Shown: in pieces, positions 44,210 through 54,158 of the stretch
Layout: each line of letters starts with the position of its first letter
How positions within the stretch are numbered: position 1 is the first letter of the stretch
Assembly (NCBI RefSeq): GCF_028994775.1
Contig: NZ_JAJQMN010000007.1
Location: 248,001-312,000, forward strand
Direction: 5' to 3'
From: Promicromonospora iranensis
GTDB taxonomy: Bacteria > Actinomycetota > Actinomycetes > Actinomycetales > Cellulomonadaceae
Length of the DNA stretch: 64,000 nt
Notes under the pieces: generated by a model
Seen by the model: the letters and a program-made list of their open reading frames with translations, nothing else
Told to the model about the DNA's origin: nothing
The model's database searches: none
Program-made: the position numbers and the translations under genes

Positions 44210-45412
44210 TCAGTGGTCCGCAAGCTCGACGGTGACCGATGACGCGCCGCGCAACGGTGCCAGCTGCTCGGCCTCGTCCCGGACCAGCTTCTTCCTGCCC
44301 GCGGGCAGGGGCCGGAACGTCGTGACGGTCAGGATCAGCCCGTGGCCCTTCTTGCGCGGTCGCCAGGTCCCGGCGATCTCGCCGTCGACCAGGACCGTTC
44401 CCGGGTCGCCGGCCGTCTTCCACACCTCGCGGTGGTACTTCCTGTCCACCAGCGTCTCGCGATCACGCAGCTGGGTGTACGGGTCCCGGGGCGGGAGCAG
44501 GCGCACCCCCGTGGGCATCGCCGACGACCGCAGCGTGTCGAGATCCGCCGAGCGGAGCCACGCCGGTCCGTCCAGGTCGACCTCGGTGAGGTCGTCCTCG
44601 ACCAGGCGCCACCACGGGTCCACGTCACTGGCGGCGACACCCAGCCACGCGGCGAAGTCCTTGCGGGTGCTCGGCCCGTAGCACCGCAGGTACCGGTGCA
44701 GCAGCTCGGCGCGCGCGGCTTCCGGGTCCGTCTCGGGAAGCGGATGGCCGAGCCACTCGTCGACGAGGACGAACGGCGCCTTGTTCCCCGCGCGTGGGGC
44801 GAAGCAGACCACACCCTCCAGGGTGAGGATGCGCAGGCAGAAGTGCACCACGCCCTCGCCGAGCGGTTGGTTCGCCGCATACGGGCCCTCGCTCCGCCAG
44901 GCCTCGCGGCGTGCCGCGGGGAGTGCGTCGGCGACCCGCCGGGCGAGCTCCGCGCCCAGCTCGTTGATGGCCAGGCGGCGCCCGGACAGGACGCCGCGGA
45001 TCTCGGCGCGGGTCAGCTCGACCGCCTCGGACAGGCTCAGACCGAGCGTCTCCAGCGCCTGCTCGACGCCGAGCACGAGATGACGTCGCGCGCCCTCGCT
45101 GGTGGGCAGCACGCCCGCGGTGAAGACCGCCGCGTCGGCGGTCGGGAACCAGTACGGGGCGCCGCGCATGGACCAGGTCTGCAGCAGGCTCTTCTGTTCG
45201 GCGACAGCCCGATCCGCCAGCTCCGGCGTCACGTCGCGCACCCGGGCGCGCAGGGCCTGCAGCGCGGAGCCGGGCGGGCTGTCCTGCACGGCGCACCGCC
45301 CGGCGACGTCGAGCAGGGCGTCCGTGCGCTGGCGCTCCACGAGGTGGTGGGCGCCCAGGCGAAACGCGACGACGTCGCCCCTCGAGACCGTCACGGGCCT
45401 GCCCTGAGCCAT
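44210..45412 (-). CDS. Winged-helix DNA-binding domain protein (HTH_42 / AlkZ-related)
   Basis: The 400-residue protein matches the actinobacterial 'winged helix DNA-binding domain-containing protein' family: RLGAHHLVERQRTDALLDVAGRCAVQDSPPGSALQALRAR at the N-terminus, YLRCYGPSTRKDFAAWLGV in the middle and PRDPYTQLRDRETLVDRKYHREVWKTAGDPGTVLVDGEIAGTWRPRKKG near the end. The family includes AlkZ-type DNA glycosylases; the usual Q-x-Q motif of AlkZ is not clear here (VQDSP instead), so glycosylase action is uncertain. The start at 45412 is the first Met before the conserved region. Confidence 0.75.
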   Translation of the reverse strand: MAQGRPVTVSRGDVVAFRLGAHHLVERQRTDALLDVAGRCAVQDSPPGSALQALRARVRDVTPELADRAVAEQKSLLQTWSMRGAPYWFPTADAAVFTAGVLPTSEGARRHLVLGVEQALETLGLSLSEAVELTRAEIRGVLSGRRLAINELGAELARRVADALPAARREAWRSEGPYAANQPLGEGVVHFCLRILTLEGVVCFAPRAGNKAPFVLVDEWLGHPLPETDPEAARAELLHRYLRCYGPSTRKDFAAWLGVAASDVDPWWRLVEDDLTEVDLDGPAWLRSADLDTLRSSAMPTGVRLLPPRDPYTQLRDRETLVDRKYHREVWKTAGDPGTVLVDGEIAGTWRPRKKGHGLILTVTTFRPLPAGRKKLVRDEAEQLAPLRGASSVTVELADH

Positions 45413-45470
45413 GCGTTCGAGCCTAGCGCCGGCCGTCCCGGTGCTCGACGGCACACGTGACCGGGCTCAC

Positions 45471-45530
45471 TTGACCTCGATACCCCACAGGGGTATATGG
45501 TCTGTCACATACACCTACCCCCTAGGGGTA
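45471..45530 (+). promoter_or_regulatory. Copper operon promoter with two CsoR-type operators
   Basis: TTGACC (45471-45476) and TATATG (45494-45499) are spaced 17 bp. The spacer holds TACCCC-ACA-GGGGTA (45481-45495); a second TACCCC-CTA-GGGGTA lies at 45516-45530, just after the expected transcription start. CsoR repressors are known to bind such GC-rich inverted repeats and release them with Cu(I). A csoR gene ends the operon at 49872. Confidence 0.85.
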
Positions 45531-45556
45531 GGGTCCAGAGCGGAAAGGAAGCGATC

Positions 45557-45769
45557 ATGACGACGAGCGAGTACCAGGTGACGGGAATGACCTGCGGGCA
45601 CTGCGAGGTCGCCGTCCGGGGCGAGGTGGGCCGGCTTCCCGGCGTCGAGCAGATCGACATCAGCTCCGCGACCGGCCGGCTCGTCGTGCGCAGCGCCGAC
45701 GCGCTGGACGATGCGGCGGTCCTGGCCGCCGTGGACGAGGCCGGGTACGAGGCGGAGCGTGTGTCATGA
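45557..45769 (+). CDS. copZ: Copper chaperone CopZ (HMA domain)
   Basis: The 70-residue protein is a single ferredoxin-like HMA domain with the Cu(I) site GMTCGHC at about 11-17. It should shuttle Cu(I) to the P-type ATPase encoded two genes downstream or to CsoR. AAGGAAG lies before the ATG at 45557. The stop overlaps the next start (ATGA). Confidence 0.93.
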   Translation: MTTSEYQVTGMTCGHCEVAVRGEVGRLPGVEQIDISSATGRLVVRSADALDDAAVLAAVDEAGYEAERVS

Positions 45770-46821
45770 ACGCCCCCCAGCGTCTGGGCGCCTACGGGGC
45801 GGGCCTGGTGACCCTGTTCGTCGCCGCCTTCGTCGTAGCGGGCGCGGTGGTCCCGTCGAGCGTCGTCGCGGCGTGGTCGTCGCCGGCGCAGGGCCGGTCG
45901 ACGATGCAGGAGACGCACGGGGAGTCGGGCGCCATGAACATGCCGGGCACGGCCGAGGAGGCCGACCCTGCTGACGCTGCCGCCGAGGCTCCGGTCCGCG
46001 GGCTCTCCCTCGAGCAGGACGGCCTGCTCCTGAGTCCCGTGAGCGCGCCCGGCGAGGTTGACGAGCCGGGCACGCTGTCGTTCTCGATCACGACGGCGGA
46101 CGGCGCAGCCGTGACCGAGTTCGAGACGGAGCACGACAAGAAGCTGCACCTGATCGTGGTGCGCTCGGACGGGTCGCAGTTCCGGCACGTCCACCCGACC
46201 ATGTCGGCGGACGGGGTCTGGTCCGTCCCGTGGACCTGGGACGAGGCGGGCAGCTATCGCGTGTTCACCGACTTCGTGCCCGGGTCCACGGGCGAGAACC
46301 TGATCCTCGGCCGCACCCTCGACGTCGCCGGGCCGGTCTCGCCGGAGCCCGCCACAGCGGTCGTCACCAGTGACGCCGTCGACGGGTACACCGCCACGCT
46401 CACGGGAGACCTGAGCGCGAACGGCGACTCGACGCTCACCGCGACCGTCACGAAGGACGGCGAGCCGGTCACCGCCCTGGAGCCGTACCTCGGCGCCTAC
46501 GGGCACCTGGTCGCGTTGCGTGACGGCGACCTGGCCTACCTGCACGTGCACCCCGAGGGCGACGAGCCGGCGCCCGGGTCGACGTCGGGCCCCGACGTCG
46601 AGTTCATGACCGAGGCGCCCACCCCCGGCCGGTACCTGCTGTACCTCGACTTCAAGGTCGACGGGGAGGTGCGCACGGCGCGGTTCGTCCTGGACACGGG
46701 CGACCTGGACACGGCCGGCGCCCCGGCTGCCGGGGAACCTGCGGACCGGCCCACCGACGATACGGACGCGGACGAGCCCGCCGACGAGCACGGCGCCGGC
46801 GACTCCGACCACGGCCACTGA
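45766..46821 (+). CDS. Anchored extracytoplasmic copper-operon protein with His motifs
   Basis: The 351-residue protein has an N-terminal hydrophobic segment ([27 protein letters not shown], about 11-37), a Met/His-bearing stretch (GAMNMPG), and two beta-rich domains with HVHP (FRHVHP about 143-148, and LHVHPEG near 262-268). The tail is Asp/Glu-rich and ends DSDHGH. It is likely a membrane-anchored protein facing outward that binds copper through Met and His. Such proteins recur in actinobacterial cop operons; the exact role is not known. It overlaps copZ (ATGA) and precedes copA by 11 bases. Confidence 0.75.
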   Translation: MNAPQRLGAYGAGLVTLFVAAFVVAGAVVPSSVVAAWSSPAQGRSTMQETHGESGAMNMPGTAEEADPADAAAEAPVRGLSLEQDGLLLSPVSAPGEVDEPGTLSFSITTADGAAVTEFETEHDKKLHLIVVRSDGSQFRHVHPTMSADGVWSVPWTWDEAGSYRVFTDFVPGSTGENLILGRTLDVAGPVSPEPATAVVTSDAVDGYTATLTGDLSANGDSTLTATVTKDGEPVTALEPYLGAYGHLVALRDGDLAYLHVHPEGDEPAPGSTSGPDVEFMTEAPTPGRYLLYLDFKVDGEVRTARFVLDTGDLDTAGAPAAGEPADRPTDDTDADEPADEHGAGDSDHGH

Positions 46822-46832
46822 CAAGGAGCATC

Positions 46833-49130
<2,298 letters not shown>

Positions 49131-49137
49131 CAGATCC

Positions 49138-49167
49138 GACCACCGATCCATCGACCACCGATCCATC
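49138..49167. repeat. 15-bp tandem repeat after the copA stop codon
   Basis: GACCACCGATCCATC occurs twice (49138-49152, 49153-49167), followed by a decayed GACCACAGATCACC; it begins seven bases after the copA TGA and lies before the ribosome site of the YHS gene. Confidence 0.85.
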
Positions 49168-49201
49168 GACCACAGATCACCACCGAAGAGAGGACCCATC
49201 C

Positions 49202-49510
49202 ATGGGACACGACCACGCGCACGGCGACCATCAGCACGGCGACCATCAGCACGGCGAGCAGGCGGAAGGCGCCCACTGTGGTGGCCACGCGCACTCCACC
49301 GCGACGAGCCCTCACGGCACGAACCTGCTGGGCCCGTCGGCCGAGGAGCTCGCGGAGTGCCCGGTGATGCGCGGGAGCACCGTCGTCAAGGCCGACGCCG
49401 AGGCGAAGGGCCTGTTCCGCGACTACGAGGGCCAGCGGTACTGGTTCTGCTGCGCGGGCTGCGAGGCCCCGTTCGACGCCGACCCCGCGAAGTACGCCGC
49501 GGCGGTCTGA
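49202..49510 (+). CDS. His-rich YHS-domain metal-binding protein
   Basis: The 102-residue protein has a His-rich N-terminus (GHDHAHGDHQHGDHQHGE, first 20 residues) plus CGGHAH, then a YHS domain (CPVMRGSTVVKADAEAKG...YEGQRYWFCCAGCEAPFDADPAKYA, about 50-100) with Cys residues placed to hold metal. In copper operons such proteins are thought to buffer or hand over copper. AGAGAGGA precedes the ATG. It lies between copA and csoR. Confidence 0.85.
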   Translation: MGHDHAHGDHQHGDHQHGEQAEGAHCGGHAHSTATSPHGTNLLGPSAEELAECPVMRGSTVVKADAEAKGLFRDYEGQRYWFCCAGCEAPFDADPAKYAAAV

Positions 49511-49524
49511 CCTGAGGTGACACC

Positions 49525-49872
49525 ATGGGAACCATGACCGAACCAGGATCCCCCGACCTCGACGTGCCCGGGGAGGGTGACGAGCACGCCACCCACGGCT
49601 ACATCACCGACAAGGCCAACTACCTCGCCCGGCTCAAGCGCATCGAGGGGCAGGCGCGCGGGATCCATCGGATGGTCGACGAGGAGCAGTACTGCATCGA
49701 CATCCTCACCCAGGTGTCCGCCCTGACCAAGGCGCTGGAGAGCGTCGCGCTCGGCCTGCTCGACGACCACCTCAAGCACTGCGTGGTGGACGCCGCCCGG
49801 ATGGGCGGGGCCGAGGCCGACGCGAAGGTCAAGGAAGCGTCCGACGCGATAGCGCGGCTGGTGCGTTCTTAG
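49525..49872 (+). CDS. csoR: Copper-sensing repressor CsoR
   Basis: The 115-residue all-helical protein has the DUF156/CsoR core (KANYLARLKRIEGQARGIHRMVDEEQYCIDILTQ) with the Cu(I) ligands Cys (QYCID), His and Cys (DDHLKHCV) in the C-H-C arrangement of true CsoR. It lacks a classical HTH, as the family does. It ends the operon whose promoter has two CsoR-type sites, so autoregulation is expected; a third site lies before the second P-type ATPase. GAGGTGA supports ATG 49525; 49534 is an alternative. Confidence 0.93.
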   Translation: MGTMTEPGSPDLDVPGEGDEHATHGYITDKANYLARLKRIEGQARGIHRMVDEEQYCIDILTQVSALTKALESVALGLLDDHLKHCVVDAARMGGAEADAKVKEASDAIARLVRS

Positions 49873-49923
49873 ACGCGCCTGTCCGGTCGGACCTGTCGCC
49901 CCAGCTTCGACGCGCGACGCATG

Positions 49924-49967
49924 ACGTCGGACGGGTAGCCCTCGCGCGAGGGCTACCCGTCCGACGT
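49924..49967. terminator. Perfect 44-bp palindrome, bidirectional terminator
   Basis: The sequence 49924-49967 is its own reverse complement over all 44 bases (22-bp arms, centre CTCGCGCGAG). It lies between the convergent csoR and flavin-reductase genes and should stop transcription from both sides; the absence of a loop would force the tip open. Confidence 0.85.
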
Positions 49968-49987
49968 CCGACACGGGAGGCTCGGGC

Positions 49988-50545
49988 TCAGGCGTGCAGC
50001 GGCTGGAACGCGCCGGCCCACGCGACGGTCTGGTCCAGCAGGGTGTCCAGGGCGGGCGTCAGGTGCTCGCCCGGCTTGAACACCGAGTAGTTCTCGAACT
50101 CCGTGATCAGCGACAGCGCCACCTGCTGCCGCACCGTGGCGACCTGCAGCTCGGCGAGGATGAGACGCAGGTGCTCCGCCGCGCGGGCACCACCGACGCC
50201 GCCGTAGGAGACGATCCCGGCGGCCTTGTTGTTCCACTCGTTGTAGACGTAGTCGAGGGCGTTCTTCAGTACGCCCGAGGTGGAGTGGTTGTACTCCGGC
50301 GTCACGAAGATGTAGCCGTCGAACTCGTCGACCTTGGCGGCCCACGCCTTGGTGTGGTCGTGCGAGTACTGGCCCATCGCTGGCGACAGGGGCTCGTCGA
50401 GGTGGGGCAGGGGGTAGTCGGCGAGGTCGACGAGCTCGAACTCCGCGTCGTTGCGCTGCGAGGCGATCTCGTAGACCCACTTGGCGACGGCCTCCCCGTT
50501 CCGGCCGGGGCGGGTGCTGCCGAGGATGATTCCGATCTTGAGCAT
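49988..50545 (-). CDS. NADPH-dependent FMN reductase
   Basis: The 185-residue flavodoxin-like protein starts KIGIILGSTRPGRNGEAVAKW (FMN-phosphate loop) and has VTPEYNHSTSGVLKNALDYVYNEW, the classical signature of FMN_red proteins, and SYGGVGGARAAEHLR. It likely reduces flavins or quinones with NADPH. ATG 50545 is chosen at the first strand of the fold, with AGGGA upstream; a longer open frame to 50734 has no support. The divergent HxlR regulator probably controls it. Confidence 0.9.
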   Translation of the reverse strand: MLKIGIILGSTRPGRNGEAVAKWVYEIASQRNDAEFELVDLADYPLPHLDEPLSPAMGQYSHDHTKAWAAKVDEFDGYIFVTPEYNHSTSGVLKNALDYVYNEWNNKAAGIVSYGGVGGARAAEHLRLILAELQVATVRQQVALSLITEFENYSVFKPGEHLTPALDTLLDQTVAWAGAFQPLHA

Positions 50546-50736
50546 TGCTGGTCCCTGTCTTCGGTAGTGCTGCGACATGAGTGGTGCTGGTGTTCGAGGA
50601 CCGGTGCCCGCCCCGTCCTGGAGCGCCGTCCCGCAGGTCGGGAAGCGGGTGTTCCACAAGGGAACGAACGCGGGGGCGAACTGGTTGGTCCAGGTGTCAC
50701 AACAGCGCGAGAGCGCGGGTAATCCAGTTTTCAATC

Positions 50737-50754
50737 ACGCACTTCGGAGTGCGT
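50737..50754. promoter_or_regulatory. Inverted repeat in the flavin reductase / HxlR promoter region
   Basis: ACGCACT-TCGG-AGTGCGT, exact 7-bp arms, lies in the divergent gap 29 bases before the HxlR start. It could be the HxlR operator or a transcript hairpin. Confidence 0.4.
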
Positions 50755-50782
50755 CGGTTACCGGAGAGGAACTTTTACGGAC

Positions 50783-51205
50783 ATGCCGTCGACACCGCGC
50801 GATGCGCGTCTTGAAGGCCTGGCGGCGCAGTTGCCCGGGGGTCCGTCCGCGCTGTGCGACGCCGAGACGTACGAGCTGACCAAGGAGCTGCTCGGCCAGG
50901 TGGCCGACCGGTGGACGCTGCTGGTGGTCGGGGTGCTGTCCGAGGGGCCGCAGCGGTTCTCGTCCATTCAGGCGGTGGTGACCGGCATCTCGCATCGGAT
51001 GCTCAGCAAGACCCTCCGCTGCCTGCTGCGGGACGGGATGGTCACCCGCACTGCCTATGCCGAGACGCCGCCCAGAGTCGAGTACGAGCTGACCGAGCTG
51101 GGGTGGAAGCTGATGGACCTGGCGCGCGGCTTCGCGGAGTGGACGGAGAACCACGGGCAGGACGTGCGGACCAATCGGGAGCAGTTCGACCGCGAGCGGG
51201 CGTAG
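50783..51205 (+). CDS. HxlR-family transcriptional regulator
   Basis: The 140-residue winged-helix protein has ALCDAETYELTKELLGQVADRWTLLVVGVLSEGPQRFSSIQAVVTGISHRMLSKTLRCLLRDGMVTRTAY, the HxlR pattern, including an N-terminal Cys that in several members senses oxidants or electrophiles. It diverges from the flavin reductase gene, a common redox-stress pairing. The ribosome site (GGAGAGGA) is somewhat distant from the ATG, so a slightly different start is possible. Confidence 0.88.
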   Translation: MPSTPRDARLEGLAAQLPGGPSALCDAETYELTKELLGQVADRWTLLVVGVLSEGPQRFSSIQAVVTGISHRMLSKTLRCLLRDGMVTRTAYAETPPRVEYELTELGWKLMDLARGFAEWTENHGQDVRTNREQFDRERA

Positions 51206-51306
51206 CGGCGAGCCGCGTAGCGGGGGGCTCGTGGAGCGGCGTGCGAGCCGGACTCACCAGGGCAGACGTGGTGCGACAACGGTGTGCCGCGCTGATCACT
51301 GGGTCC

Positions 51307-51660
51307 TCAGTCGCTCGGAGCGGCTGAGAGAGCGAGGTCGACGGCGTCCCGCGGAGTGGCTGCGGACCGGGGAGCATCCAGCAGTGGGTGGCCCTCCGCG
51401 TCCAGGATCTGCCAGCCGCCGAGGGTGATGACCGGCGCGCCGCGCCATCTGGCCAGTGCGACCTCGGACAGGGTGCCCCACGAACCGCCGACGACGATCA
51501 CGGCGTCGGCCGACCAGACCAGGATGGTGTTGCGGGCCTCGCCCATGTTCGTGGCCGGCACGGCGCTGAGGTCCGGATTCGCGTCGTCCCGGGTACTCCC
51601 GGGGCGTATGCCGATGACGAGCCCGCCTGCCGAACGTGCGCCTGCCGGGACGGCTGCCAT
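51307..51660 (-). pseudogene. 5'-truncated LOG-like (TIGR00725-type) gene
   Basis: The 117-codon frame begins MAAVPAGARSAGGLVIGIRPGS, which fits the middle of TIGR00725/SLOG proteins (usually about 150-170 residues), and has the nucleotide-binding NMGEARNTILVWSADAVIVVGGSWGTLSE with the GGxxGTxxE motif. The first strand and Rossmann loop (about 45 residues) are missing. Immediately upstream is the CsoR-controlled promoter of the P-type ATPase, and the frame closes with a stop there. It appears cut when the ATPase module arrived; a short functional product is unlikely. Confidence 0.6.
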
Positions 51661-51668
51661 GACTCCCC

Positions 51669-51704
51669 TTGACGGAGATACCCCTCAGGGGTATACACGA
51701 ACCA
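51669..51704 (+). promoter_or_regulatory. CsoR-type promoter, probably leaderless
   Basis: TTGACG (51669-51674) and TATACA (51692-51697) are 17 bp apart, with TACCCC-TCA-GGGGTA (51679-51693) in the spacer. The distances -35 to operator (4 bases) and -35 to -10 equal those of the copZ promoter. The expected transcription start falls at the ATG (51704), and no ribosome site is seen, so the mRNA is probably leaderless. Confidence 0.8.
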
Positions 51705-53908
51705 TGAGCGCAACACGCAACCACGCCGGCCACGCAGGCGCTGCGGGGGATGGCGGGCACCTGGGTCACACCGAGCACGCGGGTCACACCGAGCACGCGG
51801 GACACACCGAGCACGCGGGTCACGGAGAGCACGCGGGTCACGGAGAGCACGGCGGCCACAGCGAGCACGGAGGTCATGCGGGTCACGGCGGCCACGCCGG
51901 CCACGGCGACCATGTCGGCCAGTTCCGGCGCCTGTTCTGGATCATGCTGGTCCTGGCCGTGCCGGTGGTCGGGTTCTCCGACATGTTCGCGATGCTGCTG
52001 GGCTACCCGCTGCCCGACACACCGCTGGCGAACGCGGTATCGCCGCTGCTCGGCACCGTCATGTACGTGTGGGGTGGCTGGCCCTTCCTCACCGGCGCCG
52101 TCAGCGAGCTCCGCTCACGCAAGCCCGGCATGATGCTGCTGATCGGGCTGGCGATCACCGTCGCCTTCGTCGCCTCGCTCGGCGCGAGCCTGGGCCTGCT
52201 GGACCACCAGCTCGACTTCTGGTGGGAGCTAGCGCTCCTGATCGTGATCATGCTGCTCGGCCACTGGATCGAGATGCGCTCGCTCGCGCAGACGACGTCC
52301 GCCCTGGACTCGCTCGCCGCGTTGCTCCCGGACGAGGCCGAGCGGGTCGAGGGCGACCGGACGGTCCTGGTCGCCCCGGCAGACCTCCAGGTGGGCGACG
52401 TCGTCGTCGTCCGGCCGGGTGGGAGCATCCCCGCGGACGGCCGCGTGGTCGACGGGCGGGCCGAGATGGATGAGTCCATGGTGACGGGGGAGTCACGCAC
52501 CGTCTCACGCGGTGCCGGCGACGGCGTGACCGCGGGCACCGTCGCCACGGACTCCGGCCTGCGGGTCGAGGTGACCGCCACCGGTGACGACACCGCCCTG
52601 GCGGGCATCCAGCGGCTCGTGACCGAGGCGCAAAGCTCCTCCTCGCGCGCACAGCGCCTGGCGGACGTCGCGGCGGGCTGGCTGTTCTGGTTCGCGCTGG
52701 CCGCCGCGGCGGTTACGGCTGTGGTCTGGTCGTTCGCGGGCCTGCCGGACGACGCGGTCGTCCGTACCGTCACCGTGCTCGTGATCGCCTGCCCCCACGC
52801 CCTCGGGCTGGCCATCCCGCTCGTCGTCTCGATCGCCACGGAGCGGGCGGCCCGCGGCGGCGTCCTGGTCAAGGACCGGCTCGCCCTCGAGAGCATGCGC
52901 ACCGTGGACACCGTGCTGTTCGACAAGACCGGCACCCTCACCAAGGGCGAGCCCACCGTCGCCGACGTCTCGTCGGCGGGTGGCTCCGGCACTGGCCCAA
53001 TGGACGGTCCGCTGGACGGCCCGGTGGACGGCCCTGACCGCGAGAGGGTGCTGGCGCTCGCGGCGGCCGCCGAGTCGGACAGCGAGCACCCCCTGGCCAG
53101 GGCCATGGTGCGCGCGGCACGGGATCAGGGCCTCACGGTCCCGCGAGCCTCGGGGTTCTCCTCGTCGCCTGCGGTGGGCGTGACGGCGACCGTCGACGGC
53201 CACGAGATCCGGGTCGGTGGGCCGCGCCTGCTCGAGGAGAGCGGGCAGGACGAGCTGCCGGTGGCCGACGCCTGGCGCCGGGACGGGGCGATCATCCTGC
53301 ACGTCCTGCGGGACGGAGCGGTCATCGGCGGGATCAAGCTCGCGGACGAGGTGCGCGCGGAGTCCGCGGACGCCGTCCGGCGCCTCCACGACCTGGACGT
53401 CCAGGTGGTCATGATCACCGGCGACGCCGAGGCGGTGGCCCGGTCGGTGGCCGACGAGCTCGGCGTCGACCGCTACTTCGCCGGCGTCCGGCCGGAGGAC
53501 AAGTCGGCCAAGGTCCAGCAGCTCCAGAGCGAGGGGCGGAAGGTCGCGATGGTCGGCGACGGCGTCAACGACGCCCCCGCGCTGGCACAGGCCGATGTCG
53601 GCATCGCCATCGGTGCGGGCACCGACGTGGCCATCGCGTCCGCCGGTGTGATCCTCGCGAGCGACGACCCCCGGTCGGTGCTGTCGGTGATCGAGCTGTC
53701 GCGGGCCAGCTACCGCAAGATGAAGCAGAATCTGTGGTGGGCGGCCGGGTACAACCTGATCTCGGTGCCGCTCGCCGCGGGCGTCCTGGCGCCGGTCGGG
53801 TTCGTGCTGCCGATGTCGGTGGGCGCGGTCCTGATGTCGCTCTCCACGGTCGTGGTGGCGCTGAACGCGCAGCTCCTGCGCCGTCTGGACCTCCGCCCGG
53901 GCAGGTAG
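51704..53908 (+). CDS. copB: His-rich CPH-type P1B copper ATPase (CopB-like)
   Basis: The 734-residue ATPase has a His-rich N-terminus of about 75 residues made of GHTEHA-type hexapeptides in place of an HMA domain, the membrane CPH motif in VIACPHALGLAIPL (P1B-3/CopB group), DKTGTLTKG, SEHPLARAM and [17 protein letters not shown] ATPases are linked to Cu export with affinity for Cu(II) or Cu(I). It complements CopA, and the shared operator type ties both to CsoR. ATG 51704 is chosen by promoter position. Confidence 0.9.
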   Translation: MSATRNHAGHAGAAGDGGHLGHTEHAGHTEHAGHTEHAGHGEHAGHGEHGGHSEHGGHAGHGGHAGHGDHVGQFRRLFWIMLVLAVPVVGFSDMFAMLLGYPLPDTPLANAVSPLLGTVMYVWGGWPFLTGAVSELRSRKPGMMLLIGLAITVAFVASLGASLGLLDHQLDFWWELALLIVIMLLGHWIEMRSLAQTTSALDSLAALLPDEAERVEGDRTVLVAPADLQVGDVVVVRPGGSIPADGRVVDGRAEMDESMVTGESRTVSRGAGDGVTAGTVATDSGLRVEVTATGDDTALAGIQRLVTEAQSSSSRAQRLADVAAGWLFWFALAAAAVTAVVWSFAGLPDDAVVRTVTVLVIACPHALGLAIPLVVSIATERAARGGVLVKDRLALESMRTVDTVLFDKTGTLTKGEPTVADVSSAGGSGTGPMDGPLDGPVDGPDRERVLALAAAAESDSEHPLARAMVRAARDQGLTVPRASGFSSSPAVGVTATVDGHEIRVGGPRLLEESGQDELPVADAWRRDGAIILHVLRDGAVIGGIKLADEVRAESADAVRRLHDLDVQVVMITGDAEAVARSVADELGVDRYFAGVRPEDKSAKVQQLQSEGRKVAMVGDGVNDAPALAQADVGIAIGAGTDVAIASAGVILASDDPRSVLSVIELSRASYRKMKQNLWWAAGYNLISVPLAAGVLAPVGFVLPMSVGAVLMSLSTVVVALNAQLLRRLDLRPGR
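51764..51853. repeat. 18-bp in-frame tandem repeat coding the His-rich tail
   Basis: Five adjacent 18-bp units, starting with GGTCACACCGAGCACGCG, encode the hexapeptides GHTEHA or GHGEHA. The first two are identical and the others differ by a few bases, showing expansion by slippage. Confidence 0.85.
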
Positions 53909-53923
53909 TCCCCTGCTGTGGGT

Positions 53924-53944
53924 GCGACCGTGTCGCACGGTCGC
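53924..53944 (+). terminator. Terminator-like hairpin after copB
   Basis: GCGACCGTG (53924-53932) and CACGGTCGC (53936-53944) form an exact 9-bp stem with a 3-base loop, 16 bases after the stop codon. No U tract follows. Confidence 0.6.
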
Positions 53945-54043
53945 GCTCACCGCGGGCGGGTGGCGCCAGGGATCTTCCTCCAGCCGGGATCTACCTCGAC
54001 GGGTCACGCTCGACGAGGATGTGGGCCGACGAGGATACGGATC

Positions 54044-54104
54044 TATGAATATATAAAAATCTTCCAATTAGGGTATTGACCCGGTCTGGTGTCTTCCTTA
54101 GCGT
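54044..54104 (+). promoter_or_regulatory. GH97 promoter with AT-rich upstream element
   Basis: TTGACC (54076-54081) and TAGCGT (54099-54104) are 17 bp apart. Just upstream, 54044-54075 is strongly AT-rich (AATATATAAAAATC, CCAATTAG) in otherwise GC-rich DNA, as in an UP element. The same TAGCGT -10 appears at the sugar ABC promoter. Confidence 0.6.
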
Positions 54105-54158
54105 GGCCGACGGCGCACCGGGCGCCCGTCTGAGTCGGTCGGAGTCAAGGGAGACCTC

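Noticed and set aside
54044-54075. AT-rich tract as a replication origin or attachment site
   Set aside because: No iterons, DnaA boxes, integrase gene or tRNA are nearby; a promoter UP element is the simpler reading.
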